A stretch of DNA of 44,980 nt from a virus, in IMG/VR virus record IMGVR_UViG_3300007734_000698, positions 1 through 44,980 of that record. One strand, 5' to 3'. The notes below the pieces were generated by a model. It ran no database searches. It saw only the letters and a list, made by a program, of their open reading frames with translations, and was not told the DNA's origin. Both the position numbers and the translations under genes were made by a program. Position 1 is the stretch's first letter, and the number at the start of each line of letters is the position of its first letter. Below are positions 38,217 to 44,980 of the stretch, piece by piece.

Positions 38217-38471
38217 ATGCAAAACCATATCATCGACCGGCTCAAATCCGGCGAAACCCAAATCACCATCCGCGTCGGTCCGCGCCATGTTGCGGATGAT
38301 TATGTGCGCGATATCCGCCGCTGGTGGCATCAGGAGTCCGGCGCGGAAGGCGCGGATAGCGAGGCAGTCCACGACGATGGCCGAACTGAAATGCAAGGTT
38401 GGTCCGACGCAACGCCAAGCGTCCAATCTGTAGACTGGCGCGTCATCATGCTCACCACGCCCAACACCTGA
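38217..38471 (+). CDS. Hypothetical protein (84 aa)
   Basis: Starts MQNHIIDRLKSGETQITIRV, with a central Trp pair (DIRRWWHQESG) and an acidic, probably flexible middle. No family recognised. Accessory early region. Confidence 0.55.
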   Translation: MQNHIIDRLKSGETQITIRVGPRHVADDYVRDIRRWWHQESGAEGADSEAVHDDGRTEMQGWSDATPSVQSVDWRVIMLTTPNT

Positions 38472-38489
38472 AACCGAGAACATTTACGC

Positions 38490-38744
38490 ATGAAACCCCA
38501 ACATACCCCTGGCCCTTGGCGGCAAACCGGCCCTAACGTCCGCGCTGGCGACGCTCTGATTTGCTATGCGACGAATCATCACGCGAACGCGGAAACGCCG
38601 GAATCTGAGAAGCTGGCAAATGCTCGCCTCATTTCCCTCGCGCCTCAAATGCTCCTCGCGCTTGAACGCCTCGCGCATCCGATGGCCGACGATGAAGACC
38701 TAGACTACGCTCGCGAGGTCATCGCAAAGGCGAAAGGACTTTGA
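38490..38744 (+). CDS. Conserved phage protein of the HTPGPW type (84 aa)
   Basis: The start (KPQHTPGPWRQTGPNVRAGD) and the segment ANARLISLAPQMLLALERLA are hallmarks of a small protein family widespread in phages of many hosts. The usual order, HTPGPW then ANARLIAxAPxLLxAL, is retained. No biochemical role is known to me. Confidence 0.75.
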   Translation: MKPQHTPGPWRQTGPNVRAGDALICYATNHHANAETPESEKLANARLISLAPQMLLALERLAHPMADDEDLDYAREVIAKAKGL

Positions 38745-38831
38745 GCCGTCCCATTTGTCCGCTAAACCGGGGGTGCGCGCATCCGCTCAACGCGCAAATT
38801 GAACGAATAAACCGTCAGAACGCATCAAATT

Positions 38832-39209
38832 ATGCATCCATTGCTTCTTTCAGCCTTAATCCAAATTGAATCCCACGGAAATGACCTCGCCCGTGGCCGT
38901 CATGGCGAGTTAGGCGCGTTGCAGATCCGCCCAATCCTCGTGCGCGATGTTAACCGCATCATGGGAACGCATTACGCGCACGCCCAAGTCACGAACCGCG
39001 CAACCGCAACCTTCATCGCAAACGCATACCTTTCGCATTACGGACGCAATCTCAGCGACGAATCCTTAGCTCGGCTCTGGCAAGGTGGGCCAAAAGCTCT
39101 CAAGCGGAATTCCTCCCGCGCCTATGGCCGCCGCGTCATGCGCGAACTCCGATCGATGGAGAACGCAAACCGAACTTTCACCGAAAACCATCATTTCACC
39201 GCACGGTAA
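38832..39209 (+). CDS. Transglycosylase-like (SLT) protein, candidate lysin (125 aa)
   Basis: The N-terminal region matches lytic transglycosylases: ALIQIESHGNDLARGRHGEL with catalytic Glu13 in QIESHG, then GALQIRPILVRDVNR and a later LARLWQGGPKALKRNS with the family-like W-x-GG pattern. No signal peptide is visible, so it would need the holins to reach the wall. It lies far from the holin genes. Other wall-cutting genes were not found, so this is the best endolysin candidate. Confidence 0.65.
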   Translation: MHPLLLSALIQIESHGNDLARGRHGELGALQIRPILVRDVNRIMGTHYAHAQVTNRATATFIANAYLSHYGRNLSDESLARLWQGGPKALKRNSSRAYGRRVMRELRSMENANRTFTENHHFTAR

Positions 39210-39223
39210 AACAGCACAAACCA

Positions 39224-39457
39224 ATGAAACTAACCATCCAGTCCAAACAGAACGCACAGACAATCGTCGACCTATTCAACGCAATCCTCGCGGGCGAGGC
39301 AGCCGAATCCGGCGCAACGCCGCTTAGTATTTACGACGACAACAAGCATATCTGCAGCCTCGTCGCGAAGGACGGCCATCAGATCCTCGAACTCATCATC
39401 GAACGCGAGGATGGCGACAAGCTCTGCCCCGGTACACCTGATTCGGAGACGCTATGA
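39224..39457 (+). CDS. Hypothetical protein (77 aa)
   Basis: Starts MKLTIQSKQNAQTIVDLFNA and continues with helical and beta segments (ILELIIEREDGDKL). Its stop overlaps the next ATG (ATGA). No family recognised. Confidence 0.55.
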   Translation: MKLTIQSKQNAQTIVDLFNAILAGEAAESGATPLSIYDDNKHICSLVAKDGHQILELIIEREDGDKLCPGTPDSETL

Positions 39458-39765
39458 CCAAATATTACGACTTGAGCATGGCCGAGATTAATCCGCCGCT
39501 GTCGACCAACATACCGCTCGAAAAGCTCATCGAAACGCTCGATGAAGTGTCGGACAAGACGGAATCGAACTTACTCGTTCACGCATCCTCGCGCCTGTCG
39601 GACGTCGCCGCCGCGCTTACCTGCCTTCAGGACGCGCTTTTCTACGTCCGCATGTATCAGTCGTCGCTCGACACGACCGGCGAGGGCGAGAAGCGACGGC
39701 AGCAACTCATCGACGATTCGGAATTCATCATCAGCCTCATCCGCACCGGAGGAATGTATCCGTGA
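39454..39765 (+). CDS. Hypothetical helical protein (103 aa)
   Basis: A helical acidic protein (LEKLIETLDEVSDKTESNLL; DVAAALTCLQDALFYVRMYQ). It is coupled to both neighbours by four-base overlaps. No motif recognised. Confidence 0.55.
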   Translation: MTKYYDLSMAEINPPLSTNIPLEKLIETLDEVSDKTESNLLVHASSRLSDVAAALTCLQDALFYVRMYQSSLDTTGEGEKRRQQLIDDSEFIISLIRTGGMYP

Positions 39766-40013
39766 GCCGCAACCTCTTCAGAAAACCAGTCTACAAGGTC
39801 CAGATCAGCGGCGCGATTGGCTGGTCCGATCTGAAGGAACGCGTGGTCAAATTTGAGACGGTCGAATTCGCGTCGCGCAAGGATGCGGAACGAGCGGCGA
39901 AGGAACTGAACCCCGGCGAGTACACGCAGGGGAGGATTCGCGTCGTGCCGGTCGAATTGTCGGAAGATTACGATGTGTATCCCACGGCGGAGCGGACGAA
40001 GGCTAACTCATGA
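39762..40013 (+). CDS. Hypothetical protein (83 aa)
   Basis: GTG start at 39762, overlapping the previous stop. It begins SRNLFRKPVYKVQISGAIGW, continues with VKFETVEFASRKDAERAAKE and a strand (GRIRVVPVELSEDYDVY). A compact alpha/beta protein without a known family. Confidence 0.55.
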   Translation: MSRNLFRKPVYKVQISGAIGWSDLKERVVKFETVEFASRKDAERAAKELNPGEYTQGRIRVVPVELSEDYDVYPTAERTKANS

Positions 40014-40282
40014 GAACAATTAGAGAACTTTTGGCCGACATCGACGATGAGCTTCTACTCATGGACGGCTTCGATGACTGCATCATTGGGGTGTGCCATA
40101 GCTTCGGAGGCGAGCCGGTCGTCGCCTACGACTACGACAAGGTAATCGCTCAGCTGGAATCCTACGGCATGACCTACGAGGAGGCGGTCGAGTTCCATGA
40201 TTTCAATCAGGCCGGAGCATACGTCGGCGAGCGAACACCAGTCTTCATCGTGCGTATCGAACATCCGAAATCCGCCGGATAA
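40010..40282 (+). CDS. Conserved phage protein of the DGFDDCIIG type (90 aa)
   Basis: MDGFDDCIIGVCHSFGGEP, VAYDYDKVIAQLE, GMTYEEAVEFHDFNQAGAYV and GERTPVFI form a family widespread in phages and always annotated as hypothetical. The conserved DYDKVI and MTYEEAVEFxxFN parts are intact. The stop lies 44 bases before the next gene. Confidence 0.75.
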   Translation: MRTIRELLADIDDELLLMDGFDDCIIGVCHSFGGEPVVAYDYDKVIAQLESYGMTYEEAVEFHDFNQAGAYVGERTPVFIVRIEHPKSAG

Positions 40283-40326
40283 CTTTTCGCCGGATAAAAA
40301 GTAGGCCATTCAACATCATCCAAACC

Positions 40327-40587
40327 ATGCCTTTCCATCGATTCGATTCTAGCGCGGCGGATACCGCTTCCGCTACCAACACATCATCCGACAATCAAAA
40401 CGCGCCAGCGAGGCGTTTAGAGCGTTTAAACGCTATGTCGATCAATCGATTGAGCGGCGTTCAAGGCTTCAGCCGCTACTTTTCCAAACCGAATGCGTCC
40501 GGCCCGTCAGGAGCCGGTGCAAGCATTTCGGTTTTGGAATTAAGCCTCTCCCCTTTTTTAAGAAGGGGAGGCTTATCTTTTAGATGA
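40327..40587 (+). CDS. Doubtful hypothetical protein whose end lies in a hairpin (86 aa)
   Basis: Begins MPFHRFDSSAADTASATNTS. It is Ser/Ala/Asn-rich and probably disordered. The last 16 codons (ELSLSPFLRRGGLSF) coincide with a terminator-like hairpin, so the frame may not be a real gene or may have lost its true end. No family recognised. Confidence 0.4.
   Translation: MPFHRFDSSAADTASATNTSSDNQNAPARRLERLNAMSINRLSGVQGFSRYFSKPNASGPSGAGASISVLELSLSPFLRRGGLSFR
40541..40581 (+). terminator. Terminator-like hairpin
   Basis: TAAGCCTCTCCCCTT (40541-40555) pairs with AAGGGGAGGCTTA (40563-40575), with a two-base bulge and a loop of about seven bases, then TCTTTTAG. It would separate the accessory genes from those starting at 40683. 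Confidence 0.6.
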
Positions 40588-40643
40588 GTAGGTAGACCAA
40601 GGATAACTTTTTGATAAGCTGGAATAAATTTAGATCTGGTTAC

Positions 40644-40674
40644 TTGACAATCAATCCTGCCAACCTCACATTAA
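40644..40674 (+). promoter_or_regulatory. Weak promoter candidate
   Basis: A perfect TTGACA occurs at 40644-40649. Spacing to the best -10-like bases (CACATT or CATTAA, 40667-40674) is 17 to 19 and the match is poor. It lies between a terminator-like hairpin and the gene at 40683, a sensible place for a promoter. Confidence 0.3.
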
Positions 40675-40682
40675 ACTTACCT

Positions 40683-41144
40683 ATGGGTTATCTACAAAAC
40701 GGTTCCACACTGCGAGCCAACTTCCGGCTGATGGAGCCAACAAAGCATGACGTTGATCCGGCGAAGTCCGAGGTTATCAACAACATACGCCGCGCATTGG
40801 ACTACGGTCAGGAGGATGCGGTTCGATCATTCAACTCGATGCGGAACGTCAAAAGCGGGGTGTTGGTCTTCGATAAAATCCACCGCTTGTGGCGCGGCTG
40901 CGATTGGGTGCCGACTGGCGAGGAGGCTAGGAAGGATTTCATGCTCAGCCAAATTTCTCAACTTCGCCGCGACATGAACCGCGAATTGGCTGAAATTCGA
41001 AAGGAGCTAGCATCGTTGAAGAAGCGCAAATTCAAGAGCAAGGAGAAGGTGGCCAACAATGGCGAACCTGAATCGGAATATAGGGAAATGCCTGAGAACG
41101 ATGCTCAGAAAACCGCTAGGTTGATTGCAGCGGCTTGGTCCTAA
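40683..41144 (+). CDS. Hypothetical protein with C-terminal coiled coil (153 aa)
   Basis: ATG 40683 gives MGYLQNGSTLRANFRLMEPT. The first half contains FNSMRNVKSGVLVFDKIHRL and WRGCDWVP. The second half is a coiled coil (QLRRDMNRELAEIRKELASL) with a strongly basic patch (KKRKFKSKEK). It may bind nucleic acid. The frame is open upstream to 40611. About 160 bases with repeats follow. Confidence 0.55.
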   Translation: MGYLQNGSTLRANFRLMEPTKHDVDPAKSEVINNIRRALDYGQEDAVRSFNSMRNVKSGVLVFDKIHRLWRGCDWVPTGEEARKDFMLSQISQLRRDMNRELAEIRKELASLKKRKFKSKEKVANNGEPESEYREMPENDAQKTARLIAAAWS

Positions 41145-41216
41145 AAAAACTTCAACCGGCCATTGACACGACTCCACGCAACTGCGACGCTACGCATGCA
41201 ACGATGACCAATTTTT

Positions 41217-41312
41217 CAGCGTTCGGGAATAGAGGGCGAGGAGAACTCGTCACGGGTTTTACCAGTGGTTTCCCAAGTGAACACCCGAACGCTGTCGATT
41301 TTTCCAAGTGAA
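41217..41312. repeat. Long-range inverted repeat with direct repeats before the Xis-like gene
   Basis: CAGCGTTCGGG (41217-41227) and CCCGAACGCTG (41284-41294) are perfect 11-base inverted arms 56 bases apart. CCAAGTGAA occurs at 41273-41281 and again at 41304-41312, where it contains the GTG start of the next gene. Possible operator, structured leader or replication origin element. Confidence 0.7.
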
Positions 41313-41571
41313 AGTTTACACCGCCAAAGATACAGCGAAGATGCTCCAGATCTGCACTGAAACGCTACGGCGGATCGTGCGCCATGACGGCATCCAGCAC
41401 AGAAGGATTGGCCGACGAATCTTGTTCACCGAGTCCGACATCGCCGCGATTTTGGCATCGAGGGCGACGACCGGAGCGGTGAACCCATACGCAAGAAAAA
41501 CAAAGATACAACAAGAGAACACAAATGAGCAGCAACAACCTATTAGCGACAACGCAACCGTCCAGTCCTGA
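41308..41571 (+). CDS. Excisionase/MerR-like helix-turn-helix protein (87 aa)
   Basis: The GTG start at 41308 gives KVYTAKDTAKMLQICTETLR, then RIVRHDGIQHRRIGRRILFT and ESDIAAILAS. This is the winged-helix pattern of small excisionase-type and MerR-like proteins (DNA-binding helix 2 and wing). The C-terminal Gln-rich tail is flexible. Since no integrase is present, it is more likely a regulator of the recombination operon that follows. It overlaps the RecT gene by 47 bases, and direct repeats flank its start. Confidence 0.7.
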   Translation: MKVYTAKDTAKMLQICTETLRRIVRHDGIQHRRIGRRILFTESDIAAILASRATTGAVNPYARKTKIQQENTNEQQQPISDNATVQS

Positions 41572-42322
41572 CTTCTACGACCGCATCGACAGCCCGATGG
41601 ACGCGGTCAAAACGATGGGCGATTGGATAGCGCATTCCGGCATGTTCGGATGTGTGAAGCCTGAGCAGGGTTACGTCCTCGCTCTTGAGTGCATTGCCAG
41701 TCGGATGACTCCGCTCTCGTGGAAGCGCGAGAATCATTTGATCAACGGCAACATTACCATGAAGAGCGAATCGATGCTCTCGGGATTGATGAGCGCCGGT
41801 TGGGATATTGACTGGATTCAGTTCGACGCAATCGCCGCCATCGCCGATTTCAGCAAGGGCGTCAAGAAGGTCCGCGTGGCGTTCACCTCAGACGACGCGA
41901 AACAAGCAGGACTATTGCCAGCGAAAGCTGGCAGCGGATGGGCGAAATTCCCCGCCGAGATGCTCAGAGCGCGTGTCATCAGCAAGGCGACTCGCATGCT
42001 TGATCCGCGAATCACTCAGGGCCGCTATACGCCTGAGGAAGTGGCCGACTTCTCCAATCCGGCACCAACACCCTCCATCACAACCACGACGCGCCAGACG
42101 GTCAATGTGACGCCGGAACCGGCCTTCTCGCTCGTTGAGAAGCTGGAGCAGATTCTTGAGCCACATTCCGATATCGCGAATGCGTTCCTCCTATCGAAGA
42201 GCCTCATCAAGGAAGGTCAGAACTTCCGCGATGTCTCGACCAAGGTGGCCAACATGATCATCGCCGATGCGGACGGTTTCATCTCCAAGGCTAAAGCGTT
42301 CGCCAACCCTCCCACCGAATGA
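41525..42322 (+). CDS. RecT-like single-strand annealing protein (265 aa)
   Basis: The middle region follows the RecT pattern: GCVKPEQGYVLALECIASRM, TPLSWKRENHLINGNITMKS, SESMLSGLMSAGWDIDWI, then KFPAEMLRARVISKATRMLD. RecT proteins anneal complementary single strands together with an exonuclease. The partner nuclease is encoded directly downstream with an ATGA overlap. The C terminus is a helical, less conserved region. Confidence 0.75.
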   Translation: MSSNNLLATTQPSSPDFYDRIDSPMDAVKTMGDWIAHSGMFGCVKPEQGYVLALECIASRMTPLSWKRENHLINGNITMKSESMLSGLMSAGWDIDWIQFDAIAAIADFSKGVKKVRVAFTSDDAKQAGLLPAKAGSGWAKFPAEMLRARVISKATRMLDPRITQGRYTPEEVADFSNPAPTPSITTTTRQTVNVTPEPAFSLVEKLEQILEPHSDIANAFLLSKSLIKEGQNFRDVSTKVANMIIADADGFISKAKAFANPPTE

Positions 42323-43113
42323 GCATTCTTAACCAACACGTCAACCTCGACATGCCAGCGGCTCAGTATCACGCCGTTGACGCTCTCTCGAAGTCGATGA
42401 TGTCGAAGATCCTCAAGTCCCCGGCGCACTATCGCGCCGCGCTTGAGGAGCATCAGGAGCCAACGAAGTCTATGCAGCTTGGTACGGCGATTCATACCGC
42501 TGTACTAGAGCCGCAACTATACTCTCAGGTTGTCGCCGTTGTTCCGCCGGATATCGACGCTAGGAACAAGGAAGGCAAAGCGTGGAAGGAAGCGCACAAG
42601 TCGCGCATCCACCTGACTCACGCTGAAGACATCGATGTCCAAGGGGTGGCCAACAGTGTTCGCCGCCATCCGTTCTGGGACATCGTTCGTCTCAGCCACA
42701 AGATTGAGGCAAGCGTGTTCGCTCAGGATGAGGAAACCGGCATCGCTCTCAAAGCGCGTCCCGACATGTGGGTCGAAGATCATACGCTGGTCGATGTGAA
42801 GACGACCGACGACGCATCGCCTGAAGCGTTCCTACGAACCATCGCATCGTTCGGCTACCACATTCAGGCCGCGCATTACCTTGCCATGACCGGCACTGAT
42901 AACTTCATCTTCGTGGCCGTCGAACGTAAAGCGCCGTATGCCATTGGCATTTACAAGCTGGACGCCGAATGGCTTCAGGCTGGCGAGAATCTTCGCCGCA
43001 AAGCAATCTCGACGCTGCACGAATGCCGCGCACTAGACAGTTGGCCAGCCTATCCAACAGCCGTTCAAACACTTTCTTGCCCTAAGTGGGTCTTGAATAA
43101 ATCCGAAAATTAA
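42319..43113 (+). CDS. RecE-type exonuclease (DUF3799-like PD-(D/E)XK, 264 aa)
   Basis: Key features are SKSMMSKILKSPAHYRAALE, SMQLGTAIHTAVLEPQLYS (conserved His), GIALKARPDMWVEDHTLVDV followed by KTTDDASPEAF (the PD...DxK core), and FGYHIQAAHYLAMTG with its conserved Gln. This is the exonuclease VIII C-terminal domain, which resects double-stranded ends for RecT. It overlaps RecT by four bases. Confidence 0.8.
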   Translation: MSILNQHVNLDMPAAQYHAVDALSKSMMSKILKSPAHYRAALEEHQEPTKSMQLGTAIHTAVLEPQLYSQVVAVVPPDIDARNKEGKAWKEAHKSRIHLTHAEDIDVQGVANSVRRHPFWDIVRLSHKIEASVFAQDEETGIALKARPDMWVEDHTLVDVKTTDDASPEAFLRTIASFGYHIQAAHYLAMTGTDNFIFVAVERKAPYAIGIYKLDAEWLQAGENLRRKAISTLHECRALDSWPAYPTAVQTLSCPKWVLNKSEN

Positions 43114-43126
43114 AACCAAATAAATT

Positions 43127-43564
43127 ATGTTCGCAGTAAATCGCAAGGACGCCGGAGGCCGATACATTGATGCCGAAGGCGATTACACAGTCACCGTTTC
43201 GAAGGTCGAGGAAACCCTTGATGCCAAGGGCCGCGAGGTCTGCAAGGTTACGTTCAAGACTGAAGACGGCGCGTCCATCACGGACCGCTTTATCAATCAG
43301 GAGAACGTCTGGTTCCGCGTCAATCAGCTCGTCGCAGCAACCAAGCACAACGTCCCTGATGGCACTCAAGTAGACTTCCTTGGCACCAAGGGGAGCTACG
43401 CCGCGTTCCTCAAAACGATGATCGGATTGGAGCTGTTCATCACCGCTCGATCCGAGGAGTACCAAGTCAATGGCGAGACAAAGAAGACTCTCCGCATCAA
43501 GAACATGCGCGAGGTTCCGATTGCGTCGGTCGATGCCGACGACCTTGATCCGAAGCCGTTCTAA
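43127..43564 (+). CDS. DUF669-like protein, probable second SSB-type protein (145 aa)
   Basis: The sequence (YIDAEGDYTVTVSKVEETLD; VCKVTFKTEDGASITDRFIN; VDFLGTKGSYAAFLKTMIGL, ending ADDLDPKPF) follows the pattern of phage DUF669 proteins found next to recombination genes and thought to bind single-stranded DNA. The acidic Pro-Phe-ending tail resembles SSB tails that recruit partner enzymes. Another OB-type SSB is at 2790, so the phage may have two. An A-rich leader precedes the ATG. Confidence 0.65.
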   Translation: MFAVNRKDAGGRYIDAEGDYTVTVSKVEETLDAKGREVCKVTFKTEDGASITDRFINQENVWFRVNQLVAATKHNVPDGTQVDFLGTKGSYAAFLKTMIGLELFITARSEEYQVNGETKKTLRIKNMREVPIASVDADDLDPKPF

Positions 43565-43629
43565 TCCTCAACACGGAGGGGAGCGCATTCCGCGATAACG
43601 CTCAAACCTAAGAACTCAAAATCGTATCC

Positions 43630-44280
43630 ATGAACGTCAGACTTGTAGCTATCACAAAACCAACCATCGGCGACGGTACAATGACCGCCTCCGATTTCAT
43701 CACGTTCGCCGCCCGTGTCAGCAATCCGTCGAACCAGATGAGCCTCCTCACCGCTCCGAAACTATTGGCCTACTGCATCAAGCACGGCCATTGGAGCATC
43801 TTCGAACAGGCCAGCATGACGGTCGAGATTCAGACCAGTCGCGCTATCTCCGCCCAGCTCCTGCGCCATCGCAGTTTCTGCTTTCAGGAGTTTAGCCAGC
43901 GTTATGCGCCGAGCGATGCGGCGGAGCCGGTCGAGCTTCGTACGCAGGACCGTGCAAACCGCCAGGGAAGCGGAGATGTTTATCCGCAAGAGTGGGCCAT
44001 TGAAGCTGTCTCCAAGTCGGTCGATATGGCGTTCAGAACCTATCGAACGTTGCTTCAGGAAGGAGTGAGCCGCGAGACGGCGCGCATGGTATTGCCGCTC
44101 TGTACGCAGACGACGCTCTACATGACCGGCAACATCCGTTCATGGATTCATTACTTTGAGCAGCGTTGCGCCAAGGGAACGCAGAAAGAACATCGCGACA
44201 TCGCCATCGCCATCCGCGATACGATCTTCGCCGAGCATTTCAAAGTTATTCACGAAGCAATTGCGGAGGGCGTCAAATGA
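43630..44280 (+). CDS. thyX: Flavin-dependent thymidylate synthase ThyX
   Basis: The signature RHRX7S is complete: R79-H80-R81 with Ser89 (LLRHRSFCFQEFSQRY). Other family parts are CIKHGHWSIFEQASMTVEIQ and LPLCTQTTLYMTGNIRSWIH, with a final helix carrying the conserved His/Glu. ThyX methylates dUMP to dTMP using FAD and methylenetetrahydrofolate, supplying thymidylate for phage DNA. The stop overlaps the next ATG. No other nucleotide-metabolism gene was recognised. Confidence 0.93.
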   Translation: MNVRLVAITKPTIGDGTMTASDFITFAARVSNPSNQMSLLTAPKLLAYCIKHGHWSIFEQASMTVEIQTSRAISAQLLRHRSFCFQEFSQRYAPSDAAEPVELRTQDRANRQGSGDVYPQEWAIEAVSKSVDMAFRTYRTLLQEGVSRETARMVLPLCTQTTLYMTGNIRSWIHYFEQRCAKGTQKEHRDIAIAIRDTIFAEHFKVIHEAIAEGVK

Positions 44281-44435
44281 GCGACAGGATCAAGAGCATC
44301 ATCGATGGTGGCACCGGGGTGTACAGCATCTCTAAGAAGGAGGCTGGAGAAATCCACAAAGCGGCCAAGAAAGTTAAGAACCACGAGGTCAGTTACTGGA
44401 CGAGGAATAGGAAGAATAAGAAGGAATCGAAATGA
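44277..44435 (+). CDS. Hypothetical basic small protein (52 aa)
   Basis: ATG 44277 overlaps the ThyX stop. The product begins MSDRIKSIIDGGTGVYSISK and has a basic C terminus (WTRNRKNKKESK). Its stop overlaps the next ATG at 44432. No family recognised. Confidence 0.55.
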   Translation: MSDRIKSIIDGGTGVYSISKKEAGEIHKAAKKVKNHEVSYWTRNRKNKKESK

Positions 44436-44779
44436 CACGCGAACAAACAATCGAAGCCATCAAAGTGATGCAGGCGTATGTGGATGGGAGGGAAGTGGAG
44501 TACTCATGTCGAGGTCATTCCATTTGGGAGCCAAATGAAGCACCATGTTGGAGTTGGTCTGGATGCGACTACCGCATCAAGCCAACGCTCCGCCCATGGA
44601 CTGCGGACGAGGTGCCGCTGGGTGCGTGGATACGGTTCAAGAAAGCTCCGTATGATCGGCATCTTCTTGGATGGGTATCAGTACAAGCTGACCGAGAATT
44701 ATGGCTTCAGGAACGCGAACACAGCACCGACGGTGGAAAAACGTGGCTCCCGTGTGGGGTTGTGGAGGATGCGAAATGA
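44432..44779 (+). CDS. Hypothetical phage protein (115 aa)
   Basis: Begins MTREQTIEAIKVMQAYVDGR and has a Trp/Cys-rich centre (WEPNEAPCWSWSGCDYRIKP) plus a beta-rich second half (PLGAWIRFKKAP; LLGWVSVQAD). The centre, where a GCDYRIKP-type stretch follows a Trp pair, is common in phage hypothetical proteins. The function is unknown. The stop overlaps the next ATG. Confidence 0.6.
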   Translation: MTREQTIEAIKVMQAYVDGREVEYSCRGHSIWEPNEAPCWSWSGCDYRIKPTLRPWTADEVPLGAWIRFKKAPYDRHLLGWVSVQADRELWLQEREHSTDGGKTWLPCGVVEDAK

Positions 44780-44980
44780 GTGCAAACGACAAAGCCGACG
44801 CAGCTTGGGATGATTACATTAACCAGCAACAAGAGGAAAAGATCGAAGAACTTGAGCGTGAAATCGACCGCTTGAAGATGCGAATCCTGTCGCTGGAAGT
44901 GGCAGGTCAGAACGTGGTCTATCAAGCCACGGAGATGTGGAAGCACGGAGCAATCAGGGAATGGATGGATCTAACGAAGA
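44776..44980 (+). CDS. Hypothetical coiled-coil protein, N-terminal part (runs off the right edge)
   Basis: ATG 44776 overlaps the preceding stop. The first 68 residues begin MSANDKADAAWDDYINQQQE and continue with a coiled-coil helix (KIEELEREIDRLKMRILSLE). The frame is open at the edge. Joined to base 1 of the window it continues without a stop to 209, giving 137 residues with a second coiled-coil-like helix. No known family. Confidence 0.7.
   Translation, partial: MSANDKADAAWDDYINQQQEEKIEELEREIDRLKMRILSLEVAGQNVVYQATEMWKHGAIREWMDLTK

Noticed and set aside
41308-41571. Excisionase-like gene as proof of lysogeny
   Set aside because: No integrase, attachment site or repressor was recognised. 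The helix-turn-helix protein overlaps the RecT gene and is better read as a regulator.

Overview
This 44,980-base window looks like the complete genome of a short-tailed (podovirus-type) tailed phage. It carries a large terminase, portal, scaffold, major capsid protein, T7 gp11/gp12-like tail adaptor and nozzle candidates, three large internal or ejection proteins, fibres and a lysis cassette. The window is probably a circular or circularly permuted genome cut at an arbitrary point: the gene running off the right edge (44776 on) continues in frame into the open frame at the left edge (to 209), giving one 137-residue protein. No integrase, repressor, RNA polymerase gene or recognisable tRNA was seen, so a lytic life style is the simpler reading. 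The host is unknown. A spanin-like lipoprotein gene nested with a small membrane-protein gene suggests a Gram-negative host.

Four transcription blocks are visible. (A) Plus strand, about 35975 to 44980 and on through 1 to 7542: small accessory genes, a Gp88-like protein, a transglycosylase-like protein, RecT and a RecE-type nuclease, a DUF669-like protein, ThyX, then a DEAD/DEAH helicase interrupted by an intein, SSB, a PAPS-reductase-like protein, a RuvC-like resolvase and a primase-helicase. This is the replication, recombination and host-takeover block. (B) Minus strand, 19118 down to 7539: collagen-like fibre, nozzle, collar-type fibre, adaptor, a citrate-synthase-like protein, a sulfotransferase-like protein and the ejection proteins. 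(C) Plus strand, 19158 to 28983: large terminase, a Cys-rich protein, portal, a five-gene glycan/methyl cassette, and scaffold, closed by a strong terminator. (D) Minus strand, 35844 down to 29048: candidate small terminase, a nuclease-like protein, major capsid protein, an HNH endonuclease between two terminators, fibre-like proteins, holin-like proteins and the spanin-like pair.

The most striking feature is in the helicase gene. A 347-residue intein splits the DExH box exactly after Asp-Glu. A Vsr-type homing endonuclease with zinc fingers is encoded inside that intein in a different reading frame, overlapping even the codons of the intein's C-terminal splicing motifs. Other points of interest are a degenerate citrate-synthase-like protein and a sulfotransferase-like protein in the tail operon, a glycosyltransferase/methyltransferase/GH130-like cassette between portal and scaffold, shared TAD heptad repeats in two structural proteins, and several inverted repeats near block boundaries.

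All assignments come from reading translated sequence and motif recognition. No database search was run.
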